A stretch of 64,000 nucleotides of DNA from an uncultured Christensenellaceae bacterium (GCA_910586925.1 CAJUKG010000005.1:121384-185383), one strand, 5' to 3'; shown: positions 48,912-57,266, numbered from the stretch's first letter. Notes: a model not told the origin generated them from the sequence alone. Translations and numbers: made by a program.

Positions 48912-50534
48912 TTATTTTCGATTGTTCTGTCTGTTGAGCCGTTCTTCGCGTTCGCGCTTCAACCGTTCCGCCCGCTCTTGTATTTCGCGGTTGCGATCAT
49001 TATTGCCGCGTTCGCCGCGCTCGGGCGCGTGTCTTAACTGCGCACGGTCCGGAACGGCACGCCCGCGCTCGGGAACCGATCTTCCGCCGCGCTCGGGCGG
49101 TGTGCGATGCGATAAAGTCGGCGACTGCTCGCGTTGTTCGGGCTGTTCGCGTTGTTCGGGTTGTTCGTATCGCTCGGGCTGTTCGTGTCGCACGGGCGGC
49201 GCGGGCTTTTCCTCAACGACCTCCGCCACTGCTTCGGCTTCCGCTTCCTTTACCGTTTCTCTGTCGAACTCGCGCAGGAATGCGTCGAAATCCTCGTCGC
49301 TGATCGGCGGTTCGCTCGGCTTTTCCGTTTCTTCGGGCACAAGTTCGTCGGTGACGAAATCGTCGGGGCTTTGCACGCTCTCGCCCGAAAAATAGTCGCG
49401 CACCGATTCCGACTTCTGTTCGGAATGAGTATACATGGCTTCTATGGCTTGCTTCTGCACCGCTTCGCTGCTGTTAAGTTCGTGCGTAGTAAGTACGCGT
49501 TCCGTTTCCACAAGGCTCGTGCCGTCTATGGGCTGTGTGATCGGTTCTGCATCTACGCCGACCGTCACGGCGGTCTTGGTCTTGCGCTTGGGCGAGATCG
49601 GCATGATCGGAACTTCGGGCACGGCATCCGCCTGTTCGGAATTATCGGCGAAACTGCGCATTGCGTCGTTCATGTTTTGCAAATCGTCTTCCTCGAGCGT
49701 GTCTATAGGCATTACGACGGGTTCGGGTTTTACCTGCTGTACATTCTGCGCCGCGGGTTGCACGGGTTGCACGGGCTGTACGGGCGGTGCCTGCCGATCC
49801 GCTTGCATTTGCGGAGCCTGTTGCACGACCCCGATCGGCGGTTGCTCGATAACGGGAGAAATCGGTTGCGGCGGCACGACGTACACGTTCTTGTCGCCTT
49901 GCAGGTTGCGCTTGTAATACACCGCTTTTATAAGATTGGTGTAAGGCAATATGAATATAAAGCCCAGCCCGAGCGTAAACACGCCGAGCAGGTACCAACC
50001 CATGAGCGACATACTCAAACTGAAATACGCGCCCGTCTTGCCGCTCATGACCTTGTTCGATGCGGACAGCGCGGTTTTTGCCGTCATTTTGGGATTGGCT
50101 ATAAGCAGATAGTTTGCCATAGACGTGCGTATCAAATATATCACGCCCGGCACGATCAAACACAACAGCAACAGCAGTCCCAAGAACGTGCGTTGCAGGT
50201 TGAGCAAGAATATTTTACTTACGTTGCTGCGTGCGAGCGTTTCGCCCAGCCGCCGAATATTATACGGCTTGCAACGGTATGTGGCGAGATAGAAGTCCAC
50301 AAGACAGAAGTTGATAGTGCCGATACCCACAACCGCTATGAACAGCAACAGCAGTCCGTAACACAGCATGACTATCGAAGCGGACGGTATAGCACTCATT
50401 CCTACGCACGACATGACAATCAACGCCATGAGCGTGATCATAAGCGTTAACTCTACCGTGTAAACGATAACAGCTTGGTGCATATTCAGCGCGAGTTTTT
50501 TCCGCGCTTCTTCTTTTATGTCCTTAACAGTCAT
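48912..50534 (-). CDS. DUF975-like membrane protein with long disordered tail
   Basis: 540 residues. N-terminal part (about 1-210): DIKEEARKKLALNMHQAVIV start, then about five transmembrane helices, with PGVIYLIRTSMANYLLIANP and SGKTGAYFSLSMSLMGWYLL, as in DUF975/YciC-like integral membrane proteins. The rest is low-complexity: Gln/Pro/Val-rich (PPVQPVQPVQPAAQ), acidic, then a repeated EQPEQREQ/RYEQPEQREQ stretch and an Arg/Glu-rich end. The tail is probably cytoplasmic and unfolded. No ribosome-binding site; the -10 box ends 10 nt before the ATG. Function unknown. Confidence 0.72.
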   Translation of the reverse strand: MTVKDIKEEARKKLALNMHQAVIVYTVELTLMITLMALIVMSCVGMSAIPSASIVMLCYGLLLLFIAVVGIGTINFCLVDFYLATYRCKPYNIRRLGETLARSNVSKIFLLNLQRTFLGLLLLLCLIVPGVIYLIRTSMANYLLIANPKMTAKTALSASNKVMSGKTGAYFSLSMSLMGWYLLGVFTLGLGFIFILPYTNLIKAVYYKRNLQGDKNVYVVPPQPISPVIEQPPIGVVQQAPQMQADRQAPPVQPVQPVQPAAQNVQQVKPEPVVMPIDTLEEDDLQNMNDAMRSFADNSEQADAVPEVPIMPISPKRKTKTAVTVGVDAEPITQPIDGTSLVETERVLTTHELNSSEAVQKQAIEAMYTHSEQKSESVRDYFSGESVQSPDDFVTDELVPEETEKPSEPPISDEDFDAFLREFDRETVKEAEAEAVAEVVEEKPAPPVRHEQPERYEQPEQREQPEQREQSPTLSHRTPPERGGRSVPERGRAVPDRAQLRHAPERGERGNNDRNREIQERAERLKREREERLNRQNNRK

Positions 50535-50544
50535 GGTTGTCTAT

Positions 50545-50573
50545 ATTGTACAATATTTTGCATGCAATGTCAA
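50545..50573 (-). promoter_or_regulatory. sigma-A promoter of the DUF975-like gene, near-leaderless
   Basis: TTGACA (50568-50573), 17 bp, TACAAT (50545-50550) on the minus strand; 10 nt to the ATG, so the 5' leader is at most about 4 nt. Confidence 0.68.
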
Positions 50574-50587
50574 TAACTTTATTGACG

Positions 50588-51427
50588 TTATTGTTCGAGA
50601 AATCTCAAATCGAATCCGTTATCGGCGACGAAAATCTTGCCGTTCAAATATTCCAAACCGTCCGTCAGTCCGTCGAACTCGAGGCGGACCGCCGCGAGCA
50701 TTTGCGTATCGGGCGCGCCCGCGATCGTGCGCGCACCGCCGTACTTATGCTCGCCAGCTATGGGACAGCCTATAAAACACAGGTGCGCGCGTATCTGGTG
50801 AGTGCGTCCCGTATGCGGAGTGACGCGGATAAGCGCGCCGCCGCCCACCCTGCGCACAGTCGAATACTCGGTGACCATTGTCTTGTAACCCGGTTTCATC
50901 GTGCCGCTTACGAGCGCGAGATTGCGCGAATGCATAAGTTTGGTATACGCAGTCAAAATGTCCGCATCTTTTTGCGGCGCGGGGTACACGACCGCTTCGT
51001 AAGTTTTTTTCACGCGGCGATCGCGGAACGCGCTTTCGAGCTGTTTTAGCGCGTTTTCGTTTTTCGCGAAAACTATCAGCCCCGTCGTATTGGTGTCGAG
51101 CCTGTGCACCGCGAAAAGCGGCTTGCCGTAAAGCTGCGGCAATGCGTCGTACGGAGTGCGCTTCGGCTTGTCGAACACGACTATATTCGCATCGTCGTAC
51201 ACCGTGTTTACGGAAATTTCGCCGCGCAATCCGTCCGGCACGAATACCGTCACCGCGTCGCCTGCGGTCAGCTCGGCGTTTGTCTTTACCCGCACGCCGT
51301 TCACGCGCATTTCGCCGCTCTTGATTAGTATGTCCGCTTTTGCCCGCGACAATCCCGCAACGTTCGCCGCCAAAAACGCCGCCGCTTTTTCGTTTTCTTT
51401 TACGGTAAATTCAAGTTTTTTGCCCAT
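50588..51427 (-). CDS. RluA-family pseudouridine synthase
   Basis: 279 residues. N-terminal S4 RNA-binding domain (EKAAAFLAANVAGLSRAKAD, then IKSGEMRVNGVRV), then the catalytic domain with FAVHRLDTNTTGLIVFAKN (about 107-125), which holds the catalytic Asp of the HRLDxxTSG motif. Near the end are VTPHTGRTHQIRAHLCFIGC and GHP-like IAGEHKYGG. It isomerises uridine in rRNA or tRNA. The ATG at 51427 lies inside the feoB 3' end (17-bp overlap), so it is co-transcribed. Which RluA subtype is not clear from sequence alone. Confidence 0.92.
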   Translation of the reverse strand: MGKKLEFTVKENEKAAAFLAANVAGLSRAKADILIKSGEMRVNGVRVKTNAELTAGDAVTVFVPDGLRGEISVNTVYDDANIVVFDKPKRTPYDALPQLYGKPLFAVHRLDTNTTGLIVFAKNENALKQLESAFRDRRVKKTYEAVVYPAPQKDADILTAYTKLMHSRNLALVSGTMKPGYKTMVTEYSTVRRVGGGALIRVTPHTGRTHQIRAHLCFIGCPIAGEHKYGGARTIAGAPDTQMLAAVRLEFDGLTDGLEYLNGKIFVADNGFDLRFLEQ

Positions 51428-53432
51428 GTTTCGATTTTCTCGCTTTGGTAACTGTATGTTTTTTTCTCCGCACGATCGCGGTAACGACGACTGCGATCGT
51501 AACAAAAGCCGCCACGCTCGCAACGACTGCGATAAACGCCGTTATGTTCGCGGCAAACAGCATTGCCGATTGATAGTACACGAGCGACGCCGCGTACGCC
51601 GCGACCGTGTGCATCGCCGCCGACAAAAACGCGTATCGTCCGCCGCACTCGCCTGCTATAGCCGCGAGCGTCGCGACGCACGGCAAGTACAGACATGTGA
51701 ATATCATAAACGACGTTGCGGCGGTTTGCGTTGCGAACACGGCATCCATGCCGCCGAGCGAAGCTATTACCGAGATCACGCTTTCCTTTGCCGCTATACC
51801 CGACAGCAGTGCCGCGACCGCGCGCCACGACCCGAAGCCGAGCGGCGCGAATATCGGTGCGACAAGCCCCGCCGCCGTGTTCATTATGCTCGTTTCTCCG
51901 CCGCCCGTATACCCGTACACCGTAGAGAAGTTGCAAAGCACCCAAGTGACGACGCCGACGGCGAGCACCGTAGTTCCCACGCGCACCGCGAACGAAACGG
52001 TGTTGCGCCACACTACAGACAACACCCGTTTTACGCTCGGCAAGCGGTACGGCGGCATTTCCATAATAAGCTCGGTCCCGTCCGCTTCGCTTCGACCGAG
52101 CGACAGCAGTTTGAGCGCGACGAGTGCCGCGCATATGCCGAGAACGTACATTGCGGCGACGGCAAACCCCGACATTCCGAAATACCCGCTTATCGCCGTA
52201 AACACCGCGAGCCGCGCACTGCAAGGACAAAACGGCGTTACGAGTGCCGCGTTCCTTCGCGCCTTGCGCCCTGCTATACCGCGTGTCGCGAGCACTGCGG
52301 TCGCGGAACAGCCGAGTCCGAGCACCGCCGAGAACGCCGCGCGTCCCGTCAATCCGAACCGCTTGAAAAATCCGTCGGTGACGAACGCGACGCGGCTCAT
52401 GTATCCGCTGTCTTGCAATATCGCCGTCAAAAAGTACAAAAGCACGACCTGCGGCAAGAATGCGAGAACGCCGCCCACCCCCGCCGCTATACCGTCGGCG
52501 AGCAGCGACCTAACCCATTCGGGCGCGTTCAGTCGCGATATGGGCGCATTAAGCCGACCGAGGAGGGATAACAACAGTTCTGACAGCGGTTTTCCCGCCT
52601 CGAACGTTATTACGAACACCGCAACCATCACGGCGAGGAATATCGGCAGTGCCGCTTTACCGAGCACTATGCGGTCTATGCGCCGAGTACGCTCGTCCTC
52701 TGTCCGCTTATCCATCACGCCGTCGAGAAGTTTGTCGATATATCCGTAACGCAAACGCGCGGGAATATCCATGCAGTTCTCGCAGTTTCGGCAATGCCCG
52801 CATATCTTTTCCGAAATATTTAACGCCGACATAATATCGGCGTCACCTTCGAGAGTCTTGACCGCGGCAAACAGCGGAGCGATGTTCGCACGTTTCGCCG
52901 CGCCCGCAAGCTGTTCGCGCAGTGCGGCGATCGAAGGGACGTCCGCGGGTATATGCCGCGGCGCGACTGCCGCCGCATGTTTAGCCGCGTCCAGAATTTC
53001 CGACTTGGGATTATGCGATCTGATCGAAGTCGGAACGACGGGAATACCGAGCCGCGACGATAACAGCGCGTAGTTTATAGGCGATTTAGCCTCGTCGGTC
53101 ATGTTCACGACGAGCGCGACCGCCGCACCCGCTTCGACGAGCTGCATAAACATATACAGATTGCGCCGAAGATTGTTCGCTTCCGCGACGTACACCACCG
53201 CGTCATAACCGCCGTACAGCACTTCGTCGCGCGTGATTTTCTCCTCGGCGGTGCGCGGGGTCAGCGAATACGCGCCCGGGAGATCTGCTATTATTGTATC
53301 CGCACCCACACGTTTTGTGCGAACGGACACGGTAACGCCGTGCCAATTCCCCACCGGCGCGTCCGACCGCGTAATACGATTGAAAAGCGTCGTTTTACCG
53401 ACGTTCGGATTTCCGCAAAGCGCGATTTTCAT
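51411..53432 (-). CDS. feoB: Ferrous iron transporter FeoB
   Basis: 673 residues. N-terminal G domain: GNPNVGKTTLFNRIT (about 7-21), VGNWHGVTVS (switch I), DLPGAYSLTP (G3), NMTDEA (G4). A cytoplasmic spacer with CGHCRNCENC (about 219-228), a Cys cluster not found in all FeoB, leads into about ten transmembrane helices with the two Gate motifs (LGLGCSATAVLATRGIAGRK, and LLSGIAAKESVISVIASLGG). It imports Fe2+ across the membrane. ATG 53432 with GAGGTGG upstream, overlapping feoA by 38 bp, so the two are translated together. Confidence 0.96.
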   Translation of the reverse strand: MKIALCGNPNVGKTTLFNRITRSDAPVGNWHGVTVSVRTKRVGADTIIADLPGAYSLTPRTAEEKITRDEVLYGGYDAVVYVAEANNLRRNLYMFMQLVEAGAAVALVVNMTDEAKSPINYALLSSRLGIPVVPTSIRSHNPKSEILDAAKHAAAVAPRHIPADVPSIAALREQLAGAAKRANIAPLFAAVKTLEGDADIMSALNISEKICGHCRNCENCMDIPARLRYGYIDKLLDGVMDKRTEDERTRRIDRIVLGKAALPIFLAVMVAVFVITFEAGKPLSELLLSLLGRLNAPISRLNAPEWVRSLLADGIAAGVGGVLAFLPQVVLLYFLTAILQDSGYMSRVAFVTDGFFKRFGLTGRAAFSAVLGLGCSATAVLATRGIAGRKARRNAALVTPFCPCSARLAVFTAISGYFGMSGFAVAAMYVLGICAALVALKLLSLGRSEADGTELIMEMPPYRLPSVKRVLSVVWRNTVSFAVRVGTTVLAVGVVTWVLCNFSTVYGYTGGGETSIMNTAAGLVAPIFAPLGFGSWRAVAALLSGIAAKESVISVIASLGGMDAVFATQTAATSFMIFTCLYLPCVATLAAIAGECGGRYAFLSAAMHTVAAYAASLVYYQSAMLFAANITAFIAVVASVAAFVTIAVVVTAIVRRKKHTVTKARKSKHGQKT

Positions 53433-53649
53433 AACGGCGAGCCACCTCGATCTGCGAAGCAACAGACGCCGCCGTCACCACCGAAAACTCGCCGCCGAAA
53501 CACACGAGCGTCGAGCCGCCGCGAACCGCACGCACATAGCACTCGCTGCCCGGCACGCCCATATCGACAAGCCGCCTGTGCACTTCGGCATCGCCGCGCA
53601 CTCCGACGACCACTCCCGAGAACTCGGCTTTGCAATCGGATAATGTCAT
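53395..53649 (-). CDS. feoA: Ferrous iron transport accessory protein FeoA
   Basis: 84 residues, one SH3-like barrel. SGVVVGVRGDAEVHRRLVDM then GVPGSECYVRAVRGG (about 29-50) follow the FeoA pattern L..MG..PG..V. It assists FeoB on the cytoplasmic side. AGGCGG is close to the ATG; the gene starts 6 nt after the nrdR stop. Its last 38 bp overlap feoB. Confidence 0.9.
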   Translation of the reverse strand: MTLSDCKAEFSGVVVGVRGDAEVHRRLVDMGVPGSECYVRAVRGGSTLVCFGGEFSVVTAASVASQIEVARRYENRALRKSERR

Positions 53650-53655
53650 TACCGC

Positions 53656-54102
53656 CTACTTGAACGCATTGATAAATTCGATAAACGAAGTAACATCGCG
53701 GAAATCACGGTAGACCGAGGCAAAACGCACGTACGCGATTTGGTCAAGCTCTTTGAGCCGTTCCATTACAAGCTCGCCGATCTTTTTGGTGGAGATCTCC
53801 TGTTCGAGCGAGTTGTAAACCTGCTTCTCGACGGATGCGACGAGCGCGTCGATTTCGCGAATGGCGACGGGTCGCTTTTCGCACGCCTTGATAACGCCGT
53901 TCTTGATCTTGATCGGATCGAACTGTTGCCGCGTTCCGTCCTGCTTGACGACGAGCACGGGCGTGGATTCGATGACCTCGTATGTAGTAAACCGCTTGCC
54001 GCATTGCAAACATTCGCGCCGCCTGCGTATGCTGTTACCCTCGTCGGTCGATCGCGAGTCCACGACCTTGCTTTCCGCATTACCGCAATAGATACATTTC
54101 AT
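53656..54102 (-). CDS. nrdR: Transcriptional repressor NrdR
   Basis: 148 residues. N-terminal zinc ribbon KCIYCGNAESKVVDSRSTDE and RRRECLQCGKRFTTYE (CxxC twice, first 45 residues), then the ATP-cone domain (about 49-138), starting VLVVKQDGTRQQFDPIKIKN. It senses (d)ATP and represses ribonucleotide reductase genes by binding NrdR boxes; none of those genes is in this window. First gene of a nrdR-feoA-feoB-rluA transcript; NrdR next to ylmC and sigG is the usual clostridial order. Confidence 0.96.
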   Translation of the reverse strand: MKCIYCGNAESKVVDSRSTDEGNSIRRRRECLQCGKRFTTYEVIESTPVLVVKQDGTRQQFDPIKIKNGVIKACEKRPVAIREIDALVASVEKQVYNSLEQEISTKKIGELVMERLKELDQIAYVRFASVYRDFRDVTSFIEFINAFK

Positions 54103-54131
54103 AATACGTTCATCCTTATTGTATTATGATA

Positions 54132-54160
54132 ATTATACCATACATTTTGCGACGTGTCAA
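54132..54160 (-). promoter_or_regulatory. Consensus sigma-A promoter of nrdR-feoAB
   Basis: TTGACA (54155-54160), 17 bp, TATAAT (54132-54137) on the minus strand; about 25 nt leader with GGATG before the ATG. Confidence 0.85.
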
Positions 54161-54195
54161 TTATATTGTCAAAAACATGCGTCCGAAATAAATAT

Positions 54196-54215
54196 CCCCG
54201 CGGCGAGCCGCGAGG
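54196..54215 (-). terminator. Terminator after the ylmC-like gene
   Basis: CCCCGCGG (54196-54203) opposite CCGCGAGG (54208-54215), loop CGAG; on the minus strand it is followed by ATATTTATTT. Confidence 0.75.
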
Positions 54216-54245
54216 TATCGTCGACGCCTCGGCTGTCTGAAATAA

Positions 54246-54638
54246 CTACTCCGCGGCGGCGTCCCATCGCCGCGAACAGTCGAACAGCATACACTTTTCG
54301 CACTTGCCGTCGCAATCCGATTTCGGTGCGCCGCGCGGCGGCGGTGGCGGAGGCGACGACGGCAGCAGCTCGGGTTTTCCCGCGGGTACGCACTTCGGCG
54401 AGCCTGACGACAGGTCGTTTATTTCGACGAGGATCACGTCCTCGCCGATCTTCTGCACGCACTGCCACGGCACGAAAAGGTCCTGCGATTTGCCGAACAC
54501 TCCGCGCTTGCCGTACGGAAGAATAATGCCTTTGACCTTCCCGCTTCCCGTCGAGAACACTATATCTATAATGTGTCCCATTCTTCGCCCGTCGCTGCCG
54601 TTAATGACCTCGCGGCGGCGCAATTCGCAATACGACAT
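54246..54638 (-). CDS. PRC-barrel protein of the YlmC/YmxH sporulation family
   Basis: About 130 residues. A PRC-barrel fills the first 80 residues: YCELRRREVINGSDGRRMGH, IDIVFSTGSGKVKGIILP and VPWQCVQKIGEDVILVEI. This is the YlmC/YmxH family, found next to sigG in most spore formers and of unknown role. A Pro-rich linker and a Cys-rich end (CDGKCEKCMLFDCS) are added here; four Cys could bind a metal. Start at ATG 54638 with GGAT upstream; ATG 54650 is an alternative. It is divergent from sigG because sigG is inverted. Confidence 0.85.
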   Translation of the reverse strand: MSYCELRRREVINGSDGRRMGHIIDIVFSTGSGKVKGIILPYGKRGVFGKSQDLFVPWQCVQKIGEDVILVEINDLSSGSPKCVPAGKPELLPSSPPPPPPRGAPKSDCDGKCEKCMLFDCSRRWDAAAE

Positions 54639-54855
54639 TTCGTTATCCATAGCACTTGTATATGCGGCAATTCCGAGGTTTGACAGCAATAATTGCAATT
54701 TATGCGTACTTTATGCGGCGAAGCCCCGATATTTTCGACAATATACGACAAGCAATACCGTCGCAGGACGTTTTCCCGCGAATAAGCGAAACGTCGAACA
54801 GCCAAACTTATCGTATACCCGTTACTGCGGGCAAATTGCAAAAGAGGTGCTACTC

Positions 54856-55626
54856 ATGAAAACACGCGTGGAGATCTGCGGTCTGGATACGTCCACCCTG
54901 CCCAAACTCAAACACGAAGAAATGATGGATTTGATCGTCAAAGCGCAAAACGGCGACGAGGAGGCGCGGGATCTTTTTATTACCGCCAATCTTCGGCTCG
55001 TACTTTCGGTGACGCAACGCTTCGCCGCACGCAAGCAGTCTGCCGACGACATATTCCAAGTAGGTTGCATAGGACTGCTCAAAGCGATGAAAAATTTCAA
55101 CGTCGCTTATAACCTGCGTTTTTCCACTTACGCAGTGCCCATGATCATCGGCGAAGTGCGTCGGTTTCTTCGCGACTGCTCGCCGCTCCGCGTTTCCCGC
55201 TCGGTGCGCGACACGGCGTACCACGCGCTTCAAGCCAGACAGCAAATAGAATACGAAACGGGCGACGCCGCGTCCCTCGACGACATAGCCGCCGCACTGA
55301 ACGTGCCCGTAAAAGACGTGGTGTACGCACTCGACGGCATTGCCGATCCCGTATCTCTTTTCGACCCCGTATACCACGACGGCGACGATACCGTGCTCGT
55401 AATGGATCAGCTCGCCGAAACAGCCGACGACAACCGTCTTTCCATTCTCGATATAGACGATGCGGTTTCAAAACTCTCCGAGCGCGAACGCAAAATCCTG
55501 ACGATGCGCTTTTTCGACGGCAAAACGCAAATGGAAGTCAGCAAAGAAATAGGCATATCCCAAGCGCAAGTAAGCCGCCTCGAAAAAACGGCGATCGCCG
55601 CGATACAGAGTAAAGTTTCCGAATAA
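54856..55626 (+). CDS. sigG: Forespore sigma factor SigG
   Basis: 256 residues. The N-terminus RVEICGLDTSTLPKLKHEEM is diagnostic of sigma-G. Region 2: NLRLVLSVTQRFAARKQSAD and DIFQVGCIGLLKAMKNFNVA, then FSTYAVPMIIGEVRRFLRD. Region 4: LSERERKILTMRFFDGKTQM then EVSKEIGISQAQVSRLEKTA. It directs late forespore genes. AGAGGTG lies just before the ATG. All neighbours from nrdR to murA are on the minus strand; only sigG is on plus, facing sigE, unlike the collinear spoIIGA-sigE-sigG order of Bacillus and most Clostridia. No clear forespore promoter could be read upstream. Confidence 0.95.
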   Translation: MKTRVEICGLDTSTLPKLKHEEMMDLIVKAQNGDEEARDLFITANLRLVLSVTQRFAARKQSADDIFQVGCIGLLKAMKNFNVAYNLRFSTYAVPMIIGEVRRFLRDCSPLRVSRSVRDTAYHALQARQQIEYETGDAASLDDIAAALNVPVKDVVYALDGIADPVSLFDPVYHDGDDTVLVMDQLAETADDNRLSILDIDDAVSKLSERERKILTMRFFDGKTQMEVSKEIGISQAQVSRLEKTAIAAIQSKVSE

Positions 55627-55657
55627 TTAATTATTAATTATTAATTATTAATTGAAC
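55627..55657. repeat. TTAATTA short tandem repeat between sigG and sigE
   Basis: About four units of TTAATTAT-like sequence fill the 31 bp between the two stops; similar tracts occur at 3944-3984. It may serve as an AT-rich end for both transcripts. Confidence 0.7.
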
Positions 55658-56371
55658 TTACGCTTGCAATGCTTTCGAGATGTCTTTTTTGAGTCTGAAT
55701 ATAATTTTCTTTTCAAGACGCGATATGTAAGATTGAGAAATACCCAAAATGTCGGCGACTTCTTTTTGCGTGCGCTCGTCCGCGCCGCCCAAGCCGAAAC
55801 GCATTTGCATTATAACGCGTTCGCGTTTCGTGAGCCGTTCGAGTGCCTCGTTGAGCAGTCTGCACTCCGCTTCCGTTTCAAGTTCTTTCCCGACGGTATC
55901 GGGTTCGGTACCGAGAATATCAGCCATTACAAGCTCGTTGCCGTCCATGTCCACATTGAGCGGTTCGTCGAGCGATACCTCGGCGCGCATTCTGACGACG
56001 CGACGCAGGTGCATCAAGATCTCGTTTTCTATACACCGCGACGCATAAGTCGCGAGCTTTATATTTTTATCGGTATCGAAAGAATTGACAGCTTTTATAA
56101 GCCCCACCGTGCCTATGGAAATCAAATCCTCGGTATCGACGCCGGTATTGTCGAACTTCCGCGCGATATACACGACGAGCCGCAAGTTGTGTTCGATGAG
56201 CAGTGTTTTTACGGCAGGGTCGGTTTTGAGCCGCGCGAGCGCGTCCGCTTCTTCCTGCGGCTCGAGCGGGTGCGGCAACCCCTCGCCCGAAGTAATGTAC
56301 TCGACGCAGTTGTCGTCGTCTTTCGCGCTCAATGCGCAACGTATAGCTTTGAGAATTTTATTGAGAATCAT
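55658..56371 (-). CDS. sigE: Pro-sigma-E, mother-cell sigma factor
   Basis: 237 residues. The first about 30 residues form the membrane-associated pro-sequence (MILNKILKAIRCALSA), removed by SpoIIGA, followed by CVEYITSGEGLPHPLEPQEE, the family YYIGGSEALPPPL cleavage region. Region 2: NLRLVVYIARKFDNTGVDTE and DLISIGTVGLIKAVNSFDTD. Region 4: LTKRERVIMQMRFGLGGADE then KEVADILGISQSYISRLEKK. Directs early mother-cell genes including spoIVA. The ATG overlaps the spoIIGA stop (ATGA). Confidence 0.97.
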   Translation of the reverse strand: MILNKILKAIRCALSAKDDDNCVEYITSGEGLPHPLEPQEEADALARLKTDPAVKTLLIEHNLRLVVYIARKFDNTGVDTEDLISIGTVGLIKAVNSFDTDKNIKLATYASRCIENEILMHLRRVVRMRAEVSLDEPLNVDMDGNELVMADILGTEPDTVGKELETEAECRLLNEALERLTKRERVIMQMRFGLGGADERTQKEVADILGISQSYISRLEKKIIFRLKKDISKALQA

Positions 56372-57195
56372 ATACCCTCCGTCATTGCCGCCGGGTTGAG
56401 CAGCATTTCGTGAGTATGCGAAAAACTGTTGCCGCCGCGTACAAGTCCTACCATTGCATTTATTGTATGTCCGCGCCTGTCCGAATAGACCGTTATGCGG
56501 CTCGGTTGCAGTATAAAAATTTCCGATTCTCCGCTCGGCGTGCGAACCGTCATAGTGCGCAGTTCGGGAAGTTTTTTAGCGAACTCGACAGCCGCCGCGC
56601 CGTCGAGTTTTTGAGCGAAATCGCTCGCACCGACGATGACGACGGGCAATCCCGTCTTGCCGTCGAACACGCAATTCCCGGTATCGAGAAACGCGTGGAA
56701 ATCGAGCTTTGCGCCGAATATTTCCACCTGCGTTCCGTACTCGTATGGCGCACGCGCGCGCGGCACTCGCAGTCGTTTCACCGCGCGCCGCACCGAACAG
56801 TAAACCGCCGCCGCGGTGCCGAGCGTAATGAACAGCGGATACTTACGCGTAAACGCCGCGGCTTTGCTCGGTTCGGCATATATGATAAGACCGAGCGCGT
56901 AGCTCGCCCCGCCGAACATAAAAGTACAGCCGAGAAACGCCATACCTTTCGTAAGAGCGCGCGGCGTGCCCGCATACATGACCGCCGACAGCACCGCCCA
57001 CAACGTCGCTTTGACAGCGAACATCGCCCACCCGTTTATCCGCATAAACGGGTAAAACACCGCTACCGCCGTGCCGACCGCAGATGCTGCGAGCATTCGC
57101 CACACGCACGGTTTGCAATGGCACAGCCGCGCCGCCGACGTGCCCGCGAGATATGTGAGCAAGAAATTATCCAAAATCACGAACTCGATATACAT
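56368..57195 (-). CDS. spoIIGA: Sporulation sigma-E processing peptidase
   Basis: 275 residues. Five transmembrane helices (about 1-145), then an aspartic-protease-like domain with FHAFLDTGNCVFDGKTGLPV (about 165-184), where D-T-G-N carries the catalytic Asp, and MVGLVRGGNSF-like end. It cleaves the pro-sequence of sigma-E at the septum on a signal from SpoIIR. Translation is coupled to sigE by ATGA overlap. Its promoter (57223-57251) and a perfect 0A-box place it under Spo0A control, as in Bacillus, but with a normal 17-bp spacer. Confidence 0.95.
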   Translation of the reverse strand: MYIEFVILDNFLLTYLAGTSAARLCHCKPCVWRMLAASAVGTAVAVFYPFMRINGWAMFAVKATLWAVLSAVMYAGTPRALTKGMAFLGCTFMFGGASYALGLIIYAEPSKAAAFTRKYPLFITLGTAAAVYCSVRRAVKRLRVPRARAPYEYGTQVEIFGAKLDFHAFLDTGNCVFDGKTGLPVVIVGASDFAQKLDGAAAVEFAKKLPELRTMTVRTPSGESEIFILQPSRITVYSDRRGHTINAMVGLVRGGNSFSHTHEMLLNPAAMTEGI

Positions 57196-57222
57196 ACGCC
57201 ACTAAACCTCTGCGATACCGAT

Positions 57223-57266
57223 ATTGTACCAAATCGCGAGCGCATTGTCATGACTATTATGTCGAA
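57223..57266 (-). promoter_or_regulatory. spoIIGA-sigE promoter with Spo0A box
   Basis: Minus strand ATGACA (57246-57251), 17 bp, TACAAT (57223-57228). TGTCGAA, a perfect 0A-box, lies at 57260-57266, centred at about -47 from the predicted start. The Bacillus spoIIG promoter instead has a 22-bp spacer. Confidence 0.7.

Noticed and set aside
54700..54855. Forespore (sigma-F/sigma-G) promoter before sigG
   Set aside because: GTATA and GGGCAAATT occur but are separated by about 11 bp, too short for the sigma-F consensus spacing; left unassigned.
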